Shown here piece after piece: positions 20,414-28,506 of a stretch of 64,000 nt of DNA. The notes under the pieces were generated by a model, which saw only the letters and a program-made list of their open reading frames with translations, ran no database searches and was not told the DNA's origin. The translations under genes and the position numbers were made by a program. Positions within the stretch are counted from its first letter, which is position 1; each line of letters opens with the position of its first letter. This DNA comes from Streptococcus anginosus (lineage in GTDB: Bacteria; Bacillota; Bacilli; Lactobacillales; Streptococcaceae), in the NCBI RefSeq assembly GCF_001697145.1, contig NZ_CP012719.1, forward strand, positions 22,501-86,500. Direction: 5' to 3'.

Positions 20414-20799
20414 TTAGATTATTCGGGAAAAAGATTGAAAGATAGTATAATTTTTAAATATTTTGAGGAATTGAGGCTATAAGCTGTTTTGGGATTTATG
20501 TTAGAAATATTGACTAATTGTTAATATATTATTAATTGGTTATCATAAGAGTTCTTAATAACTTTGGTTAACCATTGAATTCTTGGTAAAATACTATTTA
20601 TTTTGTTAAAATGAAATAAGATGGCTCTATTTGATGTGATAGGGTAGATATTCTTGTACGGATGAATAGAGTGAAAATCAATTAGTTTTTACAAATAACT
20701 GATAAGTTATTTATCAGTTAGTGGAAATATATAAGAGGAGAGCTAAAATGCTTGTTTTTTGATATAATTAAATAAAAAATTTAGTAGAAATGTAGAAAT
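20414..20799. other. AT-rich divergent spacer between the amidase and methyltransferase genes
   Basis: No reading frame is seen in these 386 bases. They hold a WalR-like direct repeat, TGTTAA-N5-TATTAA at 20519-20535 (11 of 12 positions), about 140 bases upstream of the amidase start. They also hold the inverted repeat and promoter of the accessory operon, given separately. The rest is featureless AT-rich sequence. Confidence 0.4.
20696..20768 (+). promoter_or_regulatory. putative operator and promoter of the accessory operon
   Basis: Perfect ten-base inverted repeat TAACTGATAA (20696-20705) and TTATCAGTTA (20711-20720), loop GTTAT. An extended -10, TGATATAAT, lies at 20760-20768, 32 bases before the ATG at 20800. 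No good -35 is visible. The palindrome could be a repressor or controller-protein site. No C-protein gene is visible in the operon. Confidence 0.45.
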
Positions 20800-22179
20800 A
20801 TGAAAAAATTTCAAGTATTCACTCCTTCTCAATACGTTGAGCAGATGTTAGATGAAGTTGGTTATCAAGGTGTCGAAATTTTAAAGAAAACTTTTCTGGA
20901 GAATTCAGTTGGAGAAGGAAATATTTTACTAGCTGCCATTAAGCGCTATGTAATGGTTGCAAAACAGGAAGGATTTTCCACGGAGGAAATTCAATCTGAT
21001 TTAGAAAAGTATTTTATTAGCTTTGAAATAGATGAAGTTGTACTTAATACATGCATAGAAAGATTAAATCAGTTGATTTCAGAATATGGAATAAAAGATG
21101 TTAAGTGGGATATTAGAAAAGAGGATTACTTAAAATCATCTATTGAAATGCCAGTAAATTATATTGTTGGAAATCCGCCATACATTACTTATCAAGAATT
21201 AAAAGAAAAAGATAGAGCTTACTTAAAAGCAAACTTTATTTCTTGTTATAAAGGGAAATTTGATTATTGTTATGCTTTTACTGAGAAAAGTCTGAGAGAT
21301 TTATCAGAAACAGGTAAGTTAGCATATTTAATACCAAGTAGTATTTTTAAAAATGTTTTTGCTTATAATTTAAGAAATCTTATGATTAATAATTTGATCA
21401 AGATTGTTGATTATAAGCATACTCATATATTTGGTAAAATACTAACTTCTTCTGCAGTTATTATAATTGATAATAACAATATTTCATCTAATTTTGATTA
21501 TAGTGATGTTGATAATAAAAGATTTTTAACAATAAACAAGAGAAATTTATCAGAAAAGTGGTATTTTGAATATAATACAAATAAGATAAAGAGTGATATC
21601 ACATTTGGAGAACTGTTTAAAGTTTCAAATAGTGTAGCTACATTATCTAATGAGGTATTTATAGTATCTGAGGAAATGGATTTGGAGTTAGAGTGTGAAA
21701 TATTGAGACCAGCAGCTAGCCCAAGAAGGTTATCAAAAAATATCATAGAAAAGATTATTTTTCCTTATAAGTATGAGAATGATGAACTTATAAGGTACTC
21801 AAAAGAAGAATTTGAAATGAGCTTTCCTAAAGTAACCAGTTACCTTAGGGAACAGAAAAAAATTTTAGATAAAAGAAAATCGGATGGGGAATGGTTTGAG
21901 TATGGTCGATCTCAAGGTCTAAAATTTATGAATCAGGAAAAATTAATGATTTCATCAGTAATTACAGAAAAAGTCAATGTATATAAATTAGATTCTCAAA
22001 CAATACCTTATTCAGGGTTTTATATTATACCAATAGCAGAAGAGACTTTAGATTTTGCTAAAGAAATCCTTGAATCAAAAGAGTTTTACAGCTATCTAGA
22101 AACTAGAGCAATTAATGCGAGTGGAAAATCAATCCGTATATCTGTGAACGATGTGAAAAATTACCCAATAAAGAAATGA
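20800..22179 (+). CDS. N6-adenine DNA methyltransferase (Eco57I/type II-like)
   Basis: This is a predicted SAM-dependent adenine methyltransferase of 459 residues. The start KKFQVFTPSQYVEQML resembles the F-x-TP element that opens Eco57I-like and type I/IIG modification domains. ENSVGEGNILLAA (about residues 34-46) is the SAM-binding motif I. NPPY at 125-128 is the catalytic motif IV of N6-adenine enzymes. The C-terminal 200 residues have no motif I recognise and may form the target recognition domain. It is the first gene of a four-gene operon, and the next ATG is ten bases after its stop. The ribosome-binding site is weak. Codon use is AT-rich compared with the purine genes, suggesting horizontal transfer. 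No helicase or specificity subunit is adjacent. Confidence 0.8.
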   Translation: MKKFQVFTPSQYVEQMLDEVGYQGVEILKKTFLENSVGEGNILLAAIKRYVMVAKQEGFSTEEIQSDLEKYFISFEIDEVVLNTCIERLNQLISEYGIKDVKWDIRKEDYLKSSIEMPVNYIVGNPPYITYQELKEKDRAYLKANFISCYKGKFDYCYAFTEKSLRDLSETGKLAYLIPSSIFKNVFAYNLRNLMINNLIKIVDYKHTHIFGKILTSSAVIIIDNNNISSNFDYSDVDNKRFLTINKRNLSEKWYFEYNTNKIKSDITFGELFKVSNSVATLSNEVFIVSEEMDLELECEILRPAASPRRLSKNIIEKIIFPYKYENDELIRYSKEEFEMSFPKVTSYLREQKKILDKRKSDGEWFEYGRSQGLKFMNQEKLMISSVITEKVNVYKLDSQTIPYSGFYIIPIAEETLDFAKEILESKEFYSYLETRAINASGKSIRISVNDVKNYPIKK

Positions 22180-22189
22180 GGAGAAATCT

Positions 22190-24583
22190 ATGGCAAAAAT
22201 AGTTAAAGAAGTAAGTTTCAAATCAACTACAAGAACGGTAAACCTTTTAGGAAGAGATAATGTATTAGATTATAGAAGTGCGATATTAGAATTAGTGAAA
22301 AATAGTTATGACGCATTCTCTAATCAGGTTAATATTCGAATAGATGGGGAAACTATTGGTAAAGGAAAGGATAAAAAAGCTACTTCAATAGAAATAATTG
22401 ACGATGGTCAAGGAATGAGCTTAGATAAAATTATTGATGTTTTTTTTACATTAGGAACTGATGATAAAACATACATAACATCTATAAAGAACCAAGAATT
22501 TGAGCGTGTGATGAATGGTTCTATGGGAATAGGTAGATTGTCACTCGGTAGACTTGGAAATGTAAGTTGCGTTATTACTTCAGATGGTAGAGAAGCTTAT
22601 AGATTTAGTATAAATTGGAATAGCTTCATAACAGGAGAATCTTTAGATACTGTAAAGATAAATATAGAACAGCTGTCAATGGATGAGTTTGTATCAGAGT
22701 ATACAAATAGAGGTTTAGAGAATAAAAAGTGTACAGGCACCATTTTAATAGCCAGCGAGCTGAAAGATGAATGGTTGCTATCAGATAAGAGTCAGGTAGG
22801 AACAAATTATTCTTTGTTGAAGCTTACTTTAAACAAATTAAAAAATCCACTTAAATTAGAGAAATCAGGCGAATTTGTAGTCATATTAGACTATTTTGGA
22901 GAGGAAGAAAAAATAGAGCCGTCTTTAGCTGATGTCTCAACAGATGCAGAAATTTCTTTTGCTTTTTCACACGATAGTGATATGTTAGTCTTAGATGGTT
23001 ATTTTGATGAAATTGATATTAATCAATTACCGGCGGATTTTGTAAATGCGAAATTTGATAAGCTAAAAAATTATATTCAAGATAATAATGGTAAAAAAAG
23101 AAGTAGGTACCATTTTGAACGAGAGTTTAAAATTTCAGAGTATATTTCTGATAATATACCTAATAATCCGATAGGAGATTTTGATGGAGTTCTCTATTTT
23201 ACAAAGAGAACAGGTTCTAATAAGTATCTTTTTTTTAAGAAACCAGCAATGAGAACCAATACAGTTGATATTGAACCTGGAATTTTATTATATCGTGATG
23301 GTTTTAGGATTAGACCATACGGAGAAATTGATACTATAGGATTTGACTGGTTAGGAATTGAAAAAGAAAGAACAAAAAATCCAGCTGGTGTTGGCCGCAG
23401 TGGCTATATAATGCAAGCAAATCAGCTAAGTGGTTATGTAAATATTACTAAAGAAAAGAACGAATGGTTTGAAGATCAAGCTAACCGTGAAGGATTAAAA
23501 AATAGTGGGGAGCTTGAATATCTCGAGAGTGTCATTCTCAGAATTATAAAAGACTTTTCTTCTATACGTTCAGAAATTATTATTTTATATAATGAATTTT
23601 TGAAAGAGAAAGCTGATGTTCCGCATTTTAGTGAAGAAGGAAAGAAGACAAAGAAAAAGTTAGACAATCTTGTTAATAAGTATCAGGGCAATTTACAAGA
23701 GCTTTATAAAGATCCGGACTATGAAGCATTGGTCTCTAACCCACAATCGTTATTTGAAATGTATTCATTACAGGATACCACTGAGGAAGAAAATAGTTCT
23801 CTGGTTAGTGAGAGTGATACATTACGAACTATGGCAACTCAAGGAATAGTTATGTCAACTTTTGCTCATCAAATAAAAAATGATAAGAAATTCTTTCAGC
23901 AGATACCCCAAAATCTAATAGATACTGGGGATTATTATTCGGAGCATTTTAATTCGGATTTTCATGAAATTGAACAACCGTACAATTTATATGATTTTGC
24001 AAAAGCGGTTGGAAGAAAAACAACTAATATACTTGGATTTTTGGAGAGTAGCGTTAATAATCCAATAAGAGATAAAAAAGAGAAAATTAATTTATCATCA
24101 TATTTATTTAAAATTTATTCTTGGTGGGATAATTCGGTTAAAGATAATTTTTATTCATATGATTATTTAGTTAATGGTAAATCATCTAGAGAATCTTTAC
24201 CTGAGCAGATTAAAAATATTTATATTTATGCCAGCGAAACTCAATTAGATAGCATTTTTCTAAACTTAATAACTAATTCTTATAAAAATTTTAAATATCC
24301 AAAAAAAATTAAACACAGAATAATTAACATTGAGCTAGAAGTTGTAGATTGTGACTTGATTAAGATAACTTATGAAGATAACGGTAATGGTCTAAATAAG
24401 AACATAAAAAATTCAGATATAATTTTTGAAGCTTACAAGTCGTATACTAAAGGTGGGACTGGTCTAGGGATGACAATCCTAGCTTCAGTTATATCTAATT
24501 TAAGAGGTGATACGGAATTGTTATCTAATCCTGGTGAGTCTGGATTTAAAATTAGAATGACTTTAAAAGGTGGAGTTGAATAA
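22190..24583 (+). CDS. double GHKL ATPase: MORC/Hsp90-like N-terminus fused to a histidine-kinase C-terminus
   Basis: This protein of 797 residues carries two separate Bergerat-fold ATPase modules. The N-terminal one has the N-box ELVKNSYDAF (Asn38), IIDDGQGM (71-76) and a glycine loop NGSMGIGRLSLGRLG (109-123), as in MORC, Hsp90 and MutL-type ATPases. The C-terminal one has NLITNSYKNF (Asn696), EDNGNGL and TKGGTGLGM, as in sensor kinases. Between them a helical stretch contains FAHQIKN with His560, the right place and look for a kinase phospho-acceptor (H-box). There are no membrane segments, so it is cytoplasmic. The binding site GAGGAG gives the ATG at 22190. The following gene encodes a receiver, supporting a phosphorelay. 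MORC-like ATPases are known in restriction-modification neighbourhoods. The kinase activity is inferred. Confidence 0.8.
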   Translation: MAKIVKEVSFKSTTRTVNLLGRDNVLDYRSAILELVKNSYDAFSNQVNIRIDGETIGKGKDKKATSIEIIDDGQGMSLDKIIDVFFTLGTDDKTYITSIKNQEFERVMNGSMGIGRLSLGRLGNVSCVITSDGREAYRFSINWNSFITGESLDTVKINIEQLSMDEFVSEYTNRGLENKKCTGTILIASELKDEWLLSDKSQVGTNYSLLKLTLNKLKNPLKLEKSGEFVVILDYFGEEEKIEPSLADVSTDAEISFAFSHDSDMLVLDGYFDEIDINQLPADFVNAKFDKLKNYIQDNNGKKRSRYHFEREFKISEYISDNIPNNPIGDFDGVLYFTKRTGSNKYLFFKKPAMRTNTVDIEPGILLYRDGFRIRPYGEIDTIGFDWLGIEKERTKNPAGVGRSGYIMQANQLSGYVNITKEKNEWFEDQANREGLKNSGELEYLESVILRIIKDFSSIRSEIIILYNEFLKEKADVPHFSEEGKKTKKKLDNLVNKYQGNLQELYKDPDYEALVSNPQSLFEMYSLQDTTEEENSSLVSESDTLRTMATQGIVMSTFAHQIKNDKKFFQQIPQNLIDTGDYYSEHFNSDFHEIEQPYNLYDFAKAVGRKTTNILGFLESSVNNPIRDKKEKINLSSYLFKIYSWWDNSVKDNFYSYDYLVNGKSSRESLPEQIKNIYIYASETQLDSIFLNLITNSYKNFKYPKKIKHRIINIELEVVDCDLIKITYEDNGNGLNKNIKNSDIIFEAYKSYTKGGTGLGMTILASVISNLRGDTELLSNPGESGFKIRMTLKGGVE

Positions 24584-24584
24584 A

Positions 24585-25220
24585 ATGTCTGAAAAAAAAG
24601 TAATCTATTATATTGATGATGATGAAGATGCTATTTATACATTAAAAGATCTAAAAGAAATTTTTTTAAGCAAAGGATATGATGTCCAGTTTCTAGGAAT
24701 AAAAAATGAAGCATCAAAGGAAGAATTTTTAACAAAATTATATTCAAAAGAAAAATACGGAATTATTTTAGACTATGATTTATCTATGAGTGAAATTTAT
24801 GGGGATGCAATTGAACTATGGCAAACTATTAAGAAACAAAATCCTTTCTTTCCTGTTTGTATTTATACTTCTCACAGTAATGATGTTCAAATTGACTCTT
24901 CAGTAGAGAAGAAATTTTCTAAAAATGAATACTCACTGGGTGGACAGGTATTTACTAAGGAAGATGAAATTGATAGTATGTTAAAATATATTGATGAGCA
25001 AGTTAAGTTAGGAATAGAAAATATCAATACGCTGGAGAGAGTAAATCAAGGTTTAAAGAAATCAGATGCTTTTTCAACGGAAGTGGCAATTAATGAAACT
25101 AAAATAGAACATCAATTTTCTATTAATCAGCCTCGACTCTTAAATGATGATGTTGCTGATCGTTTAGACAGTTTAATAGCAAAGGCTTATAAGATTATTG
25201 ATGAATCGGGGGATATATAG
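24585..25220 (+). CDS. stand-alone receiver-domain protein
   Basis: This 211-residue cytoplasmic protein is built like a response-regulator receiver over residues 5-135. It has the acidic cluster IDDDED (Asp11-13), phospho-acceptor Asp63 in IILDYDLS, Thr95/Ser96 in CIYTSHSND and Lys125 in VFTKED. The last 75 residues show no helix-turn-helix or other output domain I recognise, and may contact a partner. The ATG at 24585 is one base after the kinase-like gene's stop and is served by GGTGGAG inside that gene. A codon at 24570 further upstream is not preferred. Its stop overlaps the next gene by one base. It is most likely the phosphorylation partner of the protein encoded at 22190. Confidence 0.78.
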   Translation: MSEKKVIYYIDDDEDAIYTLKDLKEIFLSKGYDVQFLGIKNEASKEEFLTKLYSKEKYGIILDYDLSMSEIYGDAIELWQTIKKQNPFFPVCIYTSHSNDVQIDSSVEKKFSKNEYSLGGQVFTKEDEIDSMLKYIDEQVKLGIENINTLERVNQGLKKSDAFSTEVAINETKIEHQFSINQPRLLNDDVADRLDSLIAKAYKIIDESGDI

Positions 25221-25828
25221 TGAATTATATCAGGAAATTATATAAGCAAGATTATAGAGGATTTGAATCTTTACCACATAGACGAGAAAATGTTATTGAA
25301 AAGTATTCTATTAAAAGTCAAAGGTCATTATTAAAAGAATATTTAGTGGAAGACTTTGAAGGGAAGTGTATATATTGTGGGTGGAATTGTAAGCGATATG
25401 GTGCAGCTAGTTTCCATATAGAACATATTAAAAGTCAAATAGATAATAAAGCGTTAATAGATGACTATAATAATTTGGCATTAAGCTGTCCAATATGTAA
25501 TACAACCAAAAATAAAAAACCTCTTCCTTCTAATTTGGATCCTTTAGGTGAAGAGTATAAAAATTTATTTTATAGAAATAATAGAGGAGCGATTGTAACG
25601 AATAATGATATTAAGGATCATGAAAAAGCTTTGTCACAAAAATATATTAAAATTCTTGGTTTATCGAAAGAACTATATAAATTAGACTATGTGCAAACTT
25701 CTCTTAATATTATTAAGAAAAGGTTAAGACAATCAGATAAAATTAACTTAGAGTTAATAAATAGTATTACAGAGATTTTGGATTTTATTGATGATCATTA
25801 TACTCGACAAAGTAATTTAACATTGTAG
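25220..25828 (+). CDS. HNH endonuclease, probable effector of the operon
   Basis: The 202 residues contain a compact HNH nuclease core. Zinc cysteines are CIYC (50, 53) and CPIC (90, 93); the catalytic motif HIEHIKS has His66 and His69; the conserved asparagine lies in DYNNLALSC. The rest is charged and helical. The start is GTG at 25220, overlapping the previous stop as TAGTG, so the nuclease is translationally coupled to the receiver protein. In context it is the most likely DNA-cutting or nicking component of a methyltransferase/ATPase/receiver/nuclease system. An IS982-family element begins 31 bases after its stop, so further downstream members could have been lost. Confidence 0.82.
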   Translation: MNYIRKLYKQDYRGFESLPHRRENVIEKYSIKSQRSLLKEYLVEDFEGKCIYCGWNCKRYGAASFHIEHIKSQIDNKALIDDYNNLALSCPICNTTKNKKPLPSNLDPLGEEYKNLFYRNNRGAIVTNNDIKDHEKALSQKYIKILGLSKELYKLDYVQTSLNIIKKRLRQSDKINLELINSITEILDFIDDHYTRQSNLTL

Positions 25829-25859
25829 AAATAAATGATTTTGTTCTTTTATAAAAGAT

Positions 25860-26820
25860 ACTCGTGGTGCTAGTTAAACTCAAAACACTATAAAAAGCCC
25901 CAAAGGACTATACTGTAAGTGACGAAACAAACAGGAGGTTGTCCAAATAAGCCACTTACAGTATACCGCTAAATCCCATCATTTACAATGGAATATGAAG
26001 CAATTATCCAAAATTTGTCATCAGCTTTATCGGGATTATTACCCTGATTCATTGAAGCATCGCCGTAATGTCAGCTTGTCAAAAGTTTCGGATGAATCTC
26101 TATTAGTCTTACTGCTCTTGCAAGCTGAACTAAGAATCAAATCCCAACATCATTTTCACCGAATCTGCCAACTATTTCCCTGTGGTCGACTGCTTGAAAG
26201 AAGTCGCTTTAATCGTCGCTCAAGACAGTTGATTTGGTTGCTACAACTCATTCGACAGGCGATGAATGACCAAATCTCCTCCGATACGATTGCCATCGTA
26301 GACAGTTCTCCCCTACCACTTTGTCAGTCTGTTCGTAACCATAGAGCAAGTATTTTCGAAGGATTGGTAGACATTGGCTACAATGCGTCAAAACACCAGT
26401 GGTTTTACGGTTTCAAAGTTCACATGCTCGTTACCTTATCTGGCTATATTCTGAACTATATTGTCACCTCAGCTTCTGTTCATGATATCAAAGCGGTGGA
26501 GGATTTATTGGAAGGCTGCCAACAATCTGTGATTTTAGCAGATTTAGGGTATCTCAGTCAGGCTCTTAAAAATCGGTTGAAACAGAGAGGGTATCACTTA
26601 TGGACCCCACTGCGTCAGAACATGGAAGGAGCGAGCCAGCATAACAACTGGAGATTACTGGCTATGAGGCGAACCATTGAAACGCGCTTTTCTGAGTTAT
26701 GTGCTCTCTTTGATATGGAACACACCTTCGCCAGAGGAGTAGCTGGACTACAACTGAGGATTGAACAAATCCTATTGGCTTATAATTTGAGCTATTTTGA
26801 GTTTAACTAGCACCATGGGT
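25860..26820 (+). mobile_element. IS982-family element, copy 1
   Basis: The 961-bp element starts ACTCGTGGTGCTAGTTAAAC and ends with the inverted match (reverse complement ACCCATGGTGCTAGTTAAAC). A seven-base target duplication AAAAGAT lies at 25853-25859 and 26821-26827. A second copy of the same length, in opposite orientation, lies at 52841-53801. Confidence 0.9.
25995..26810 (+). CDS. IS982-family transposase, native start codon lost
   Basis: This DDE transposase reads as 271 residues from the ATG at 25995. It carries AIVDSSPLPLC and SRFNRRSRQL blocks seen in IS982 enzymes. In the second copy (52851-53714) translation starts 16 codons earlier, at an ATG following AGGAGG. Here that codon is ATA (25947-25949), behind the same AGGAGG. 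The remaining ATG at 25995 has no good binding site. The frame itself is intact. The copy may therefore be poorly expressed or silent, though mobilisable by the other copy. Confidence 0.85.
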   Translation: MKQLSKICHQLYRDYYPDSLKHRRNVSLSKVSDESLLVLLLLQAELRIKSQHHFHRICQLFPCGRLLERSRFNRRSRQLIWLLQLIRQAMNDQISSDTIAIVDSSPLPLCQSVRNHRASIFEGLVDIGYNASKHQWFYGFKVHMLVTLSGYILNYIVTSASVHDIKAVEDLLEGCQQSVILADLGYLSQALKNRLKQRGYHLWTPLRQNMEGASQHNNWRLLAMRRTIETRFSELCALFDMEHTFARGVAGLQLRIEQILLAYNLSYFEFN

Positions 26821-26887
26821 AAAAGATATATAATTTTTCCATTCCCTGCATCACATTGTACTGACCCCCAAAAGTTAGACAAATAAT

Positions 26888-27727
26888 TTATTGAAAGGAT
26901 TTAGTTCTGTATTGCACCGGACTAAGTCCTTTTAGTTTTACCTTAATCCGTTTGTTGTTGTAATAATCAATATAGTCTACAATAGCTTGTTCCAATTGCT
27001 CAAGTGAGTGAAACGTCTTCTCATAACCATAAAACATCTCAGACTTAAGAATACCAAAGAAGGACTCCATCATACCGTTATCTGGACTGTTTCCTTTACG
27101 TGACATGGACGGTTGGATCCCCTTATTCTCTAAAAATTGATGGTAAGAAGTGTGTTGGTATTGCCATCCTTGGTCACTATGGAGGATAGTGTTCTCATAT
27201 CTCTTATCTGTAAAAGCTTTCTCCAACATGGTTTTCACTTGTTCCAAATTCGGTGAAGTAGAGAGATTATAAGCAATGATTTCACTATTAAAACCATCTA
27301 AAACTGGCGACAAATACAATTTCTGTGTGCTATTTGCAATGGCAAACTCTGTCACATCCGTATAGCACTTTTCCATTGGTTTGGATGCTTCAAACTGGCG
27401 TTGAATAAGGTTATCTGCTTTCTTGCCAATCTCTCTTTGGTAGGAAGAATACTTCCGTTTCCGACGAATTCGAGCCGCCAAACCAAGGACTTTCATCAGC
27501 CGTTGAAGCTTTTTATGATTGACCGTATAACCACGATTCCTTAATTCTAAATGGATTCGACGATAGCCATAGTTGCCTTTAGGTTCATTATAAATGGACT
27601 GAATTTCAACTTTAAGTTCTTGATTCTTATCTGGTTGATCTAGCTGTTTTAAGTGATAGTAGTAAGTTGAGCGAGCTAAATGTGCCGTTTCAAGAAGTAA
27701 ATCTAGTCGAAATCCTGCTGAAACCAT
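26888..27727 (-). CDS. IS3-family transposase OrfB (catalytic part)
   Basis: The 279-residue rve/DDE integrase domain shows YTDVTEFA (first Asp), [10 protein letters not shown] (second Asp) and the [18 protein letters not shown] glutamate block. Its upstream frame is open far into orfA, so it is normally made as an OrfAB fusion after -1 frameshifting at 27790-27798. An ATG at 27727 could also give free OrfB. No internal stops. Confidence 0.92.
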   Translation of the reverse strand: MVSAGFRLDLLLETAHLARSTYYYHLKQLDQPDKNQELKVEIQSIYNEPKGNYGYRRIHLELRNRGYTVNHKKLQRLMKVLGLAARIRRKRKYSSYQREIGKKADNLIQRQFEASKPMEKCYTDVTEFAIANSTQKLYLSPVLDGFNSEIIAYNLSTSPNLEQVKTMLEKAFTDKRYENTILHSDQGWQYQHTSYHQFLENKGIQPSMSRKGNSPDNGMMESFFGILKSEMFYGYEKTFHSLEQLEQAIVDYIDYYNNKRIKVKLKGLSPVQYRTKSFQ

Positions 27728-28239
27728 TTCTCTAATTGTCTCTGCCTTTCTCGCTCTAGGGCTTCGTCCCTTTCCTCTAATTCTTTTAACTTTTTTAGGT
27801 AGGCCACCTCAGTCCATAAGCGTTCATTCTCCTCCTGAAGTCGCTCTAGTTCTGTCATTTCTTCCCAAGTTTTCTTCCGTTTACGTCCCATTTTAGCTGC
27901 TCTCCCTCTTATTTTCTCAACAATAGTATACCCGTTTTTCTTGCATTGCGCCAGCCAATTCGGAAGCATTCCTTGGTTTGGGAGGGCATAATCTAGAGAT
28001 ACACTTCTTTGTGAACAACCTTCCAGCAGAACTTTATCCATCATTTCTTGTTTTAATTCAGGGGAATAGTAACGATTCTTCTCTTTCTTGATGATTTCTA
28101 TTCCATAACGGTCAATTAATTTCACCATGTACTTTAGACCAGAAATATCCACACCAAATCTTTTTGAAAGCTGCTTGAAGCTTTGTCCTTGTTTTCTTAG
28201 TTCATAGATCTGGACTTTATCATCATAAGTTAGTTTCAT
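27703..28239 (-). CDS. IS3-family OrfA (helix-turn-helix, leucine zipper)
   Basis: The 178 residues have an N-terminal helix-turn-helix ([20 protein letters not shown]), a second similar segment, and a C-terminal coiled coil ([21 protein letters not shown]). It binds the IS ends. The minus-strand sequence CTA AAA AAG at 27790-27798 is an A-AAA-AAG slippery heptamer. Shifting back one base there gives a stop-free reading into orfB, as known for IS150. Confidence 0.9.
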   Translation of the reverse strand: MKLTYDDKVQIYELRKQGQSFKQLSKRFGVDISGLKYMVKLIDRYGIEIIKKEKNRYYSPELKQEMMDKVLLEGCSQRSVSLDYALPNQGMLPNWLAQCKKNGYTIVEKIRGRAAKMGRKRKKTWEEMTELERLQEENERLWTEVAYLKKLKELEERDEALERERQRQLEKWFQQDFD

Positions 28240-28300
28240 TTAAAAACACCCCAAAAGTTAGATTTTTCTGTCTAACTTTTGGGGTGCGGTTCACATTTGT

Positions 28301-28506
28301 GGTGCTTTTCTTTTTCGAATAAATTGGATTAGAAGTTCAAAAATCCGAACAAATATGTTATAATGGTTCTATATAATTCGTAAAACGAAAGGAATTGAAC
28401 CCGAGTGGAAAGTTCGGAATTTAGAAAGATTGTCTTGTGTGTCAGTACAATACGGTGATTCTCTAAAATTCTGTTGCTTTTCTGTTTGTTCTTGGTATCT
28501 TGCGTC
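28301..28506 (+). promoter_or_regulatory. purD promoter and leader with PurBoxes
   Basis: -35 TTCAAA (28336-28341), 17 bases, then -10 TATAAT (28359-28364). A PurBox AAATCCGAACAAA lies in the spacer (28341-28353). A perfect inverted-orientation PurBox, reading AATTCCGAACTTT on the minus strand, lies in the leader (28409-28421). About 135 bases of untranslated leader follow, including CCCGAGTGGAAAGTTCGG, a motif also present before purB. There is no Shine-Dalgarno before the ATG at 28507. Confidence 0.6.

Larger units (their letters stand above)
26857..28293 (-). mobile_element. IS3-family (IS150 group) element
   Basis: This 1437-bp element lies in minus orientation. Imperfect inverted ends share CCCCAAAAGTTAGACA (left end TGTACTGACCCCC, right end reverse complement TGAACCGCACCCC). 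A three-base target duplication CAT lies at 26854-26856 and 28294-28296. It holds orfA and orfB with a -1 frameshift signal. It sits 36 bases from the IS982 copy. Confidence 0.88.

Noticed and set aside
28301..28506. Classical purine (guanine or adenine) riboswitch before purD
   Set aside because: The three-stem layout with the conserved loop bases of purine riboswitches is not present. The conserved element here is a different, short CCGA/TCGG motif.
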